Source of the DNA: Bacteroidia bacterium | GTDB lineage: Bacteria; Bacteroidota; Bacteroidia; Chitinophagales; Chitinophagaceae | DNA length: 64,000 bases | Reading direction: 5' to 3' | Assembly: GCA_030429205.1 (NCBI GenBank) | Contig: JAUICZ010000001.1 | Span: 1,850,806-1,914,805, forward strand | In this document: piece after piece, positions 25,539 through 32,340 of the stretch | How the letters are laid out: every line of letters starts with the position of its first letter | Position numbering within the stretch: position 1 is the stretch's first letter | Notes under the pieces: generated by a model | Told to the model about the DNA's origin: nothing | The model's input: only the letters and a program-made list of their open reading frames with translations | The model's database searches: none | Translations under genes and position numbers: made by a program

Positions 25539-25895
25539 ATGAGTACTCCGTTTTTACAACGTATATGGCAAAAGCCGCCCATTATGTTTCCATTGGTAGC
25601 GGTGGGGCACCTTGCTTACTTGCTATATCTTATATACAGTAATGTTACCGACCCTGTAGATGGTTGGTTATGGGCACAGCCCATATATTTGTTTGCATAT
25701 ACTATAGCATGGGTTTTTTGTTGCGATATGAAACGATGGGCAGCATTGGTTTATATTGCTTTAACGAGTATTAACCTGACCATGAGGTTTATGGTGTTAG
25801 ACGCATCTGTACTGAACTATTTTACGGATGTGCTTTTCCCCGCAGATGTATTGTTCTCATTTTTCTTAATGTACTTTTTCAGGAGCTTTAAATAG
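25539..25895 (+). CDS. Small polytopic membrane protein, 118 aa, unknown
   Basis: About four hydrophobic helices span the 118 residues, roughly at 17-34, 44-61, 67-85 and 95-114; the loops contain WLWAQP and CCDMKRW. No signal peptide or recognised family. ATG at 25539 follows a TACTTTCG promoter-like element closely, suggesting a short leader. Divergent from the ELWxxDGT gene and convergent with the next T9SS gene, so it is a single-gene unit. Confidence 0.75.
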   Translation: MSTPFLQRIWQKPPIMFPLVAVGHLAYLLYLIYSNVTDPVDGWLWAQPIYLFAYTIAWVFCCDMKRWAALVYIALTSINLTMRFMVLDASVLNYFTDVLFPADVLFSFFLMYFFRSFK

Positions 25896-25907
25896 TTCTT
25901 ATAAACA

Positions 25908-25934
25908 AAAGCCACCACATACTGTGATGGCTTT
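25908..25934. terminator. Bidirectional terminator between convergent genes
   Basis: AAAGCCACCACA pairs with TGTGATGGCTTT with one mismatch, lying between a plus-strand stop at 25895 and a minus-strand stop at 25956. Confidence 0.7.
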
Positions 25935-25955
25935 GATGAATTTGCAGATCGAGTT

Positions 25956-26843
25956 TTATTCTATTAATAACCGTTCTGTAACAACTCCTTCGTTGTGATG
26001 AATGTTAAGCAGATATGTGCCTGCAGGTATGTTGGGTAAAGTTACCTCAACACTTTTCGTTTGTTGGTCAATTTCCTTACTGAAAACCTCTTTGCCGGAA
26101 ATGTCTGTAATAGACAGTTGAGGGTTTTTAAGAGCCTTACTCCAGGAAACCTGTACCTTATTGTTAGCAGGGTTAGGATAAACGGCTATGCTGCTATTGT
26201 GTTTTTGTGTGTTGCTGATACTGTTTGCTGATGGCTCAAAACGATATATCTGACCATTAGCGGGCGTACCGTTCATATAAGTTTCACCTGTAGAAGTGTC
26301 GATAGTCGGGTTGCTTGGTGTACCAACCAGCCACATGTTTTTTAACCCAATCGCCGGACCTTCAGGCGAATGGAAATAATAAGCTAAATCGGGTTCCGGT
26401 ACACTACTGGACCCCATATGAAGCTCAAGGGCATTATCCTTTTCGTAAACCCATATCTGTAGCGTAACATAATCGCTTTTCCATGTAAGGTGTGAGAATT
26501 TATGTTGGTCGAATTGAAGCTTAATGATCCTGTTGCCGGCAGTACCTGTTATAGAGTATGTTTTTGTACCGTCCTGTATTTCTGCAATAAATGCATTGAA
26601 CACTCCTGATTTTTTCTTCGTGCTTATTGCTCCAAAATAGCTTGATATATGCAAAGTGTCGTTTTTTACACCATTAATTGTAACATCAAAGGGCAGGTTA
26701 ATGGTTGAGTTTGCAGCAAATGCAGTACCACCGGTAATTGGTGTGTAGGTGCCCGTGCTTTTACTAAACGTGTAGCCCTGGGCATTTACTTTTTGAGTAA
26801 TAATAAGCAAACAGCCAAGAGCGAAGAGTAAGGCTTTTTTCAT
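25956..26843 (-). CDS. Secreted protein with T9SS type A sorting domain, 295 aa
   Basis: A signal peptide (cleavage near VNAQ, residue 22) is followed by a beta-rich domain of about 190 residues (YTFSKSTGTYTPITGG; LPFDVTINGV; VTLQIWVYEKDNALELHMG) with no catalytic motif that I recognise. The last 75 residues form a type A sorting domain (VYPNPANNKVQVSW; GKEVFSKEI; IPAGTYLLNI; VTERLLIE). It is one of three neighbouring minus-strand T9SS substrates but has its own terminator, so they are separate units. Confidence 0.88.
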   Translation of the reverse strand: MKKALLFALGCLLIITQKVNAQGYTFSKSTGTYTPITGGTAFAANSTINLPFDVTINGVKNDTLHISSYFGAISTKKKSGVFNAFIAEIQDGTKTYSITGTAGNRIIKLQFDQHKFSHLTWKSDYVTLQIWVYEKDNALELHMGSSSVPEPDLAYYFHSPEGPAIGLKNMWLVGTPSNPTIDTSTGETYMNGTPANGQIYRFEPSANSISNTQKHNSSIAVYPNPANNKVQVSWSKALKNPQLSITDISGKEVFSKEIDQQTKSVEVTLPNIPAGTYLLNIHHNEGVVTERLLIE

Positions 26844-27099
26844 TTTTTAGTAATTTTTTAGTTTAAAGATGGCTGAATGTACAGGCTATTTTTGGGCAGA
26901 AAAAAGTTTGTCATGCGGTTATAAACAGTGGGTTATAAAAATGAGTGATTGTCAAAATGTTTTTACAACGGAATGACAGAATGCATGTCTAGAGTTAGTT
27001 CTTAGCCGTATTTATCTCAGGTAGATATGCTGTATATGAGCCTCTTTTAGTTATGCCTCATAATATTTTACGTTCTTTGCATAATTAACAGACTAAGTA

Positions 27100-27876
27100 A
27101 TGGCAAGAACGATATATGATATGCTGGGCAGAGCGTTGGTTTTTAAAAACGTGCCTAAACGCATAGTGAGTTTGGTACCTTCTCAAACAGAGTTGCTGTA
27201 CGATCTGGGGTTGGATGAAGAAGTTGTAGGCATCACCAAGTTTTGTGTACACCCCGATGAGTGGTTCAGAAATAAAGAAAGGGTAGGTGGTACAAAAAAA
27301 TTGGATATAGAAAAGATAAGATCGCTGCAACCCGACCTGATCATTGCCAATAAAGAAGAAAACGAACAAGAGCAGATCGAAGCATTAGCCAAAGAGTTTC
27401 CCGTTTGGATCAGCGATATATATAACCTGCCATCTGCATTGCAAATGATACAGGTAGTTGGGCAGTTGACCGATAGAGAACAAGCCGCTAATATGTTGGT
27501 TGATGATATCGTTCAGGGTTTTAATAACCTGCACAAAGCAAACACACCTAAAAGGGTAGCCTATTTTATCTGGCGAGACCCTTGGATGAGTATTGGTAAC
27601 GATACATTTATACATAGCATGATCACCACAATGGGGTGGCAAAATGTTTTGGCAAATGAAACTCGTTATCCTGAAGTTTCTTTAGAGCAATTAAAAGCCT
27701 TAAGCCCGGAACTTGTTTTATTGTCATCAGAACCCTTTCCGTTTAAAGAGCAACATATTGATGAAGTAAAAGCTGTATTGCCTGATGTTGAGGTGAAGTT
27801 GGTAGACGGAGAAATGTTTAGCTGGTATGGCAGCAGGTTGAAGAAAGCCTTAGATTACCTGCAGGGGCTGATATGA
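27100..27876 (+). CDS. Helical-backbone metal/cobalamin receptor-like protein (BtuF-like), no signal peptide
   Basis: The 258-residue product follows the type III substrate-binding fold: RIVSLVPSQTELLYDLGL at the start, a VGITKFCVHP segment, SLQPDLIIANKEEN, a long linking helix, then LKALSPELVLLSSEPFPF. This matches BtuF/FhuD-type receptors. No signal peptide or lipobox is present, so it is either cytoplasmic or exported by an unusual route. No ABC transporter genes are next to it. Cobalamin, iron-chelate or another ligand cannot be distinguished. Confidence 0.85.
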   Translation: MARTIYDMLGRALVFKNVPKRIVSLVPSQTELLYDLGLDEEVVGITKFCVHPDEWFRNKERVGGTKKLDIEKIRSLQPDLIIANKEENEQEQIEALAKEFPVWISDIYNLPSALQMIQVVGQLTDREQAANMLVDDIVQGFNNLHKANTPKRVAYFIWRDPWMSIGNDTFIHSMITTMGWQNVLANETRYPEVSLEQLKALSPELVLLSSEPFPFKEQHIDEVKAVLPDVEVKLVDGEMFSWYGSRLKKALDYLQGLI

Positions 27877-27977
27877 AAGCAGGCTTAAAATTTACGTATG
27901 TGCTTAAAAATGCATGGGTTTTGTTGTGTAATATTACCAATTGTTAATACTTTAACAGCTGAACTAAAATACCCCTT

Positions 27978-28403
27978 ATGCGTAATTTATTAATAGTAGC
28001 CCTTGCTACGGTCATATTTGGCTCTTGTTGTACTAAAGAAGATTGTGTTGTAAATGAAGGTACTAAAGTGAAGCTGTACGGATTCAGTTCTAACGAAGTT
28101 GACAGCGTTGAAGTAAAAGCATATTTGAAGAATACAGTGCTTACTTCTATTACCGATAGCTTTATGTACAAAGCAACGGCCGAGAGCGATTATCATACTA
28201 TACCTTACAGCAGTTTTGTACAAGACAGAGATTATATGGTTATAGTACACCAGGCAAGTAAAGAATACAAAATAACAAACATCGGTACAGAAGAGATAAC
28301 CTGTGGTTCTTGTAAGAGCGACCGTACAGTGTACGAGGATATATCTTACTATTATGTAAATGGTTCTATCAATCGTTCCAAAGAGATCGTAATTAATAAA
28401 TAG
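27978..28403 (+). CDS. Hypothetical lipoprotein, 141 aa
   Basis: The lipobox is IFGSC (Cys17) followed by CTKEDC. The mature protein is beta-rich and has additional Cys residues (ITCGSC), so disulfides are likely. A tyrosine-rich strand (EDISYYYVNGSI) lies near the end. No family recognised. It precedes a second small Cys-containing lipoprotein by 38 bases and may be co-transcribed with it. Confidence 0.8.
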   Translation: MRNLLIVALATVIFGSCCTKEDCVVNEGTKVKLYGFSSNEVDSVEVKAYLKNTVLTSITDSFMYKATAESDYHTIPYSSFVQDRDYMVIVHQASKEYKITNIGTEEITCGSCKSDRTVYEDISYYYVNGSINRSKEIVINK

Positions 28404-28441
28404 CTATTTTTGTGTAGCTAATTTATAAACGATCGAAAAAA

Positions 28442-28741
28442 ATGAACAAACCCGTATTACTGTTAAGTGTGGTATTATTATGTGCATTTGCATCTTGCAA
28501 GAAAACTTTTGATTGTGAGTGCGAAACAACTGTTACCGCCACCAATCAGGGCGTTACACAAACAATAAAGAGTAATACCGAAACTACAGTACAAGCTGCT
28601 AATAAAAGTAAGGCAGATGGAACGTGTAACACTTTTAAAGACGATACTAATAAGAAAGTGTTGGCAGCGCAAACAACCGGTGGTGTGCAGGGTACGCAGG
28701 TGAGTGCCAATACAGTTTGTACGCTTAACGAGCGTAAGTAG
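28442..28741 (+). CDS. Small four-Cys lipoprotein, 99 aa
   Basis: Lipobox FASC (Cys19) followed by KK. The mature part has Cys residues in FDCECETT, DGTCNTF and NTVCTL. The gene at 32005-32289 has the same spacing (FSCDCVTT, EEKCNEF, TTTCDL), so the two are paralogues; both are Thr/Asn/Ser-rich and probably form two disulfides. The 3' end overlaps the convergent gene at 28725 by 17 bases. Function unknown. Confidence 0.8.
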   Translation: MNKPVLLLSVVLLCAFASCKKTFDCECETTVTATNQGVTQTIKSNTETTVQAANKSKADGTCNTFKDDTNKKVLAAQTTGGVQGTQVSANTVCTLNERK

Positions 28742-29063
28742 GCACCTCGTCAATATTAAAATACACAGGTAATCCTTTTGATAATATTAAGTCCCGTTCG
28801 CGATTAGCGCCGGGGCTTTCTGCTATTAGCAACAATGCATCGCACTTGTCTATTAATACCATGGATATATCCATGATGGCTTTAGCCCGCTCTTTGCCTT
28901 CGAGGTTTGCCTGCTCAATAATAGGCAGGGCTGCATTAACACCAATGAAGGGGATATGTCCCATTGCAAAAACTGCCGCTGCCACTTTGTTCATAGCGTC
29001 TAAATTTTTTTGTCTTTGTTCAACGGTATCAGCCGTGTATGGTCCTGCAACTCCTATAATCAT
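28725..29063 (-). CDS. Nucleoside 2-deoxyribosyltransferase-like (DUF4406-type) protein, 112 aa
   Basis: Start chosen at ATG 29063, giving MIIGVAGPYTADT; a longer in-frame reading from 29123 adds non-conserved residues. The N-terminal GVAGPY loop, the GHIPFIGVNAALP segment, IDKCDALLLIAESPGANRERDL and the ending LPVYFNIDEVP match the small Rossmann-like fold of deoxyribosyltransferase-related proteins. The ExxxA-type catalytic Glu is not certain. The substrate is probably a nucleoside or nucleotide. Confidence 0.75.
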   Translation of the reverse strand: MIIGVAGPYTADTVEQRQKNLDAMNKVAAAVFAMGHIPFIGVNAALPIIEQANLEGKERAKAIMDISMVLIDKCDALLLIAESPGANRERDLILSKGLPVYFNIDEVPTYAR

Positions 29064-29122
29064 AATATTAAAGTTAGCGCATGCAGGGTGTTTTTTATAT
29101 TTTACAATAAATATAAGAAGCA

Positions 29123-29494
29123 ATGAGCACCCCTTTTCACGGATTACGTACAGTAGTATACATTGTAGACAACCTTAAGGCTGCTACCAAATGGTATACA
29201 GATATTTTAGGGCAAGAACCATATTTCAATACAGATTTTTATGTGGGCTTTAATGTAGGCGGCTACGAGCTGGGCTTGCATCCGCAAAAAGAGCCGATGG
29301 AAAAAACGGCTAACGTATACTCCTATTGGGGGGTAGACAATGTAGAAGAAATGTACCAAAAACTACTGAGCAATGGCTGTACAGAATTGGAAAAACCTAC
29401 TGATGTAGGGGAAGGTATTATTTTGGCCGCAGTGAAAGACCCATGGGGAAATGCTTTGGGTGTCATCAACAATCCGCATTTTAAAATTACATAA
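29123..29494 (+). CDS. VOC/glyoxalase-fold protein, 123 aa
   Basis: Two beta-alpha-beta-beta-beta modules typical of the vicinal oxygen chelate family: FHGLRTVVYIVDNLKAATKWY opens the first and NVEEMYQKLLSNGCTELEKP the second, with FNVGGYELGLHP and AVKDPWGNALGVINNP carrying candidate metal or ligand positions. Such proteins include glyoxalase I-like lyases, dioxygenases and resistance proteins; the specific reaction is not clear. Confidence 0.88.
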   Translation: MSTPFHGLRTVVYIVDNLKAATKWYTDILGQEPYFNTDFYVGFNVGGYELGLHPQKEPMEKTANVYSYWGVDNVEEMYQKLLSNGCTELEKPTDVGEGIILAAVKDPWGNALGVINNPHFKIT

Positions 29495-29550
29495 GGTTGA
29501 CAATGTATTAATGGAGTTTTTAAAGTATTGTCTGTACATTGTACATAGCA

Positions 29551-30987
29551 ATGCTGTTTAATTCCATTACATTCATTGTTTTTTTTACAGCAGTAGTACT
29601 GTTGTTTTATGCATTACCCCAGAAGTTTCGATGGTTGCTGTTGCTGGTAGCCAGCTGCATTTTTTATGGAGCTTTTATTCCAGAATATTTACTGATACTG
29701 TTTGCCATAATACTGGTAGATTTTTATGCTGCCAAAATGATGAGCAAGGTGCAGGGGGCAAAGCGTAAAAGGTATTTATGGATAAGTGTTAGCGCAACCT
29801 GTGCTCTGTTACTGATGTTTAAGTACTTCAATTTTGCATCAGAGAATATACATGGGCTGGCGGCACTTATCGGGTGGAACTATGACCCTGTACTTTTAAA
29901 ATGGGTACTGCCCATAGGCTTGTCTTTCCATACTTTCCAAAGCTTAAGTTATGTAATAGAAGTATACCGCGGTAAGCAGGTTGCTGAAAAGCATTTGGGG
30001 ATATATGCTACTTATGTAATGTTCTTTCCGCAACTCGTGGCAGGACCAATTGAACGACCACAGAATTTATTGCCGCAATTCAGAGAAAAGAAAACACCCA
30101 ACTACGATAGTATATCGCGTGGCTTCAGGCAGGCGTTGTATGGTTTCTTTAAAAAAATGGTGATAGCAGATAACCTGTCTCTTTATGTGGATGCGGTGTA
30201 TGCAGACCCCGCTAATTATTCAGGTAGCATGGCAATTGTTGCCACTATATTTTTTGGTATACAGATATACTGCGATTTTTCCGGGTACTCTGATATTGCT
30301 ATTGGTACAGCAAGGATACTTGGCTTTAAACTGATGCGCAATTTCAATTTTCCTTACTTCTCTGTATCGATAGTAGATTTCTGGCGTAGATGGCATATCT
30401 CACTTTCTACGTGGTTTAGAGATTATGTGTATGTACCCATGGGCGGCAGCAGAGTTGGCAGGTGGCGTTGGTTTTATAATTTGTTTATCGTGTTCTTACT
30501 GTCGGGTATATGGCATGGCGCAGGGTGGACGTTTATTGTATGGGGCTTGTTGCATTGGTTTTACTTTGTGTTGTATGCGTTTATAGATGTAAGTAAGTTA
30601 TCTAAGCTGCAACGGGTTCTCAGTGGTGTGATTACGTTTTTACTGGTTATGTTTGCATGGGTCTTTTTCCGCGCTACCGATATGCACAATGCTTTAGCCG
30701 TCATAAGTAGTATGTTGTCGAATACTGGTGGTTTGTTTACGGCTTTGCAAAGCATCTCCGACCAAATCATTGCAGCACATCCTCTGCGCCCGACACTACT
30801 ATTCTTAGGGCTTTCGATGTTGATATTCATCATAGCAGAGTTGTCATTGGCGTATGCCGATGCACTTAATGATTTACATAAATACCCTAAAGCATTAAGG
30901 CTGGCAGGTTATTACTTTATGATAGTTTGGATATTGTTTTTCGGGGTGTACGAGACCACTCCGCATTTTGTGTATTTCCAATTTTAG
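29551..30987 (+). CDS. MBOAT-family membrane O-acyltransferase (AlgI/DltB-like)
   Basis: Start taken at ATG 29551 (a TTG twelve bases upstream is less likely). The 478-residue protein has about ten membrane helices and the MBOAT hallmarks: GLSFHTFQSLSYVIEVYRG, FFPQLVAGPIERPQ, WRRWHISLSTWFRDYVYVP and the catalytic His in SGIWHGAGWTFIVWG. It moves acyl groups, usually acetyl, across the membrane to a polysaccharide or teichoic-like acceptor. The gene two bases downstream encodes an SGNH-like partner, as in alginate and Dlt systems. The acceptor polymer is unknown. Confidence 0.93.
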   Translation: MLFNSITFIVFFTAVVLLFYALPQKFRWLLLLVASCIFYGAFIPEYLLILFAIILVDFYAAKMMSKVQGAKRKRYLWISVSATCALLLMFKYFNFASENIHGLAALIGWNYDPVLLKWVLPIGLSFHTFQSLSYVIEVYRGKQVAEKHLGIYATYVMFFPQLVAGPIERPQNLLPQFREKKTPNYDSISRGFRQALYGFFKKMVIADNLSLYVDAVYADPANYSGSMAIVATIFFGIQIYCDFSGYSDIAIGTARILGFKLMRNFNFPYFSVSIVDFWRRWHISLSTWFRDYVYVPMGGSRVGRWRWFYNLFIVFLLSGIWHGAGWTFIVWGLLHWFYFVLYAFIDVSKLSKLQRVLSGVITFLLVMFAWVFFRATDMHNALAVISSMLSNTGGLFTALQSISDQIIAAHPLRPTLLFLGLSMLIFIIAELSLAYADALNDLHKYPKALRLAGYYFMIVWILFFGVYETTPHFVYFQF

Positions 30988-30989
30988 TA

Positions 30990-31943
30990 TTGAAGAAGTA
31001 TAAAAAAATATGGCGTAGCGTTTTCCGGGTATCGATGCCTTTTGTAGTAGTATCTGTACTGCTATTTGTATTGCCGTTTGATAAGCGCTTTGGCTCTGCT
31101 TTTGTAAAAGATAACTGTGATGCGCATGCCACTCTGTTACACGATAGAATATTCCACAACGATAAACCTGTTGATATTGCGTTCTTCGGCACCTCTCATA
31201 CTAAAGATGCTGTAAGTGATTATTGGTTGGAAGATGCATTGCGTGACAAGGGAATTGACATGCATGTAATGAATTTTGGGTATTGCAGGCTGGGTAGAAA
31301 TATGCCTTATCTGTTACTAAAGGAATGTTTAAGGACAAAGAAACCCAAATACATTGTGCTGGAAGTAACAGAAAAAGAGAATCGCGACGGGCATATGGAC
31401 TTTGGGTATATGGCAGATAGCAAAGAGCTGTTTACACCGGTGCTGATTTTTAACGACAATCTCATTCAAGATTTGTTTAAAGGACTGGTTGTAAGGTTTG
31501 AGGCGATAAAGCAAAAATGGTTGGGGCAATACAATGAGCCGCCTAAAAGAACAGATGATTATGGGCATAGTGCAGATTGGACCGTAGCAGGTGAAGAAGA
31601 AATGCAATACCAGAAGGAAAATAAAATGAAGAACTACAAACGTTCAAAAGGTTTCTCCCGTTGGTTCTATAATCAGTACTCGTTTAACTATATAGATAAG
31701 ACTATTGCCTTAGCAAATGAGCATGGCATAAAAGTGTTATTTCTTTACCTTCCTGAATATGCATGTTTAGATGTTCCGGAAGAAATAGATTTCTACAAAA
31801 AGCGTGGCCCTGTTCTGTTACCTCCGGATAGCTTATACCAAATACCGGAACATTGGAAAGATGTAAAGCACATGAACGACAAAGGTGCAGGTGCATTGGC
31901 ATCTTGGATAGCAGATGAGTTGGAGGGGGTAATTAAACAATAG
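30990..31943 (+). CDS. SGNH-like extracytoplasmic acyltransferase partner, probable TTG start
   Basis: The frame continues upstream into the MBOAT gene, but a TTG at 30990, two bases after the MBOAT stop, gives a sensible N-terminus (KKYKKIWRSVFRVSMPF) leading into one signal-anchor helix; ATG at 31035 is the alternative. The 317-residue product carries IAFFGTSHTKDAV, corresponding to the GDSx block with Ser, and DVKHMNDKGAGALA near the end, resembling the DxxH block. AlgX/DltD/AlgJ-type proteins have this layout. It probably completes O-acetylation with the MBOAT partner. Confidence 0.75.
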   Translation: MKKYKKIWRSVFRVSMPFVVVSVLLFVLPFDKRFGSAFVKDNCDAHATLLHDRIFHNDKPVDIAFFGTSHTKDAVSDYWLEDALRDKGIDMHVMNFGYCRLGRNMPYLLLKECLRTKKPKYIVLEVTEKENRDGHMDFGYMADSKELFTPVLIFNDNLIQDLFKGLVVRFEAIKQKWLGQYNEPPKRTDDYGHSADWTVAGEEEMQYQKENKMKNYKRSKGFSRWFYNQYSFNYIDKTIALANEHGIKVLFLYLPEYACLDVPEEIDFYKKRGPVLLPPDSLYQIPEHWKDVKHMNDKGAGALASWIADELEGVIKQ

Positions 31944-32004
31944 TAGCATTGTTGTGTGTTACAGGTTGATGTATTATTTTTCTAATCTTAATAAACCATT
32001 TAAT

Positions 32005-32289
32005 ATGAAAAGTTTAATTCCTATACTAGCCTTTGTTGTCGCAATTTCCGCATCATCATGTAATAAAGGAGGGAAATTCAGTTGCGATTGTGTTACTACT
32101 ATGACAGATGCTTCAGACTCAGAAACTTTTACTTCTAATGATGTTTTTGACACCAGTAAAGAAAGTAGGGCAGAAGAAAAGTGTAATGAGTTTAAAGAAA
32201 ATATCAATTCATCTTCCGGGTCATTACCGGGAGTCTCTGCTACAACTACATGCGATTTGAATAAGATAGGTAACGGTAAGTTTTTATAA
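32005..32289 (+). CDS. Small four-Cys lipoprotein, 94 aa (paralogue of 28442-28741)
   Basis: Start at ATG 32005. Lipobox SASSC (Cys19) followed by NKGG. Cys pattern FSCDCVTT, EEKCNEF, TTTCDL corresponds to the gene at 28442. Between them are the DUF4406-type, VOC and acyltransferase genes. Ser/Thr-rich and short; role unknown. Confidence 0.8.
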   Translation: MKSLIPILAFVVAISASSCNKGGKFSCDCVTTMTDASDSETFTSNDVFDTSKESRAEEKCNEFKENINSSSGSLPGVSATTTCDLNKIGNGKFL

Positions 32290-32315
32290 AAAAACGAGCA
32301 GCAAAGGCTGCCCGT
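32286..32315. terminator. Terminator hairpin between 32289 and leuS
   Basis: ACGAGCAGC and GCTGCCCGT pair with one mismatch; read on the minus strand the hairpin is followed by TTTTTTT, so it mainly serves leuS. Confidence 0.75.
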
Positions 32316-32340
32316 TCTGTAATAAATATTGGTTTGTAGT

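Noticed and set aside
26918-26939. Two GGTTATAAA copies upstream of a T9SS gene
   Set aside because: They are short and AT-rich, and I see no symmetry or second instance to support a regulatory role.
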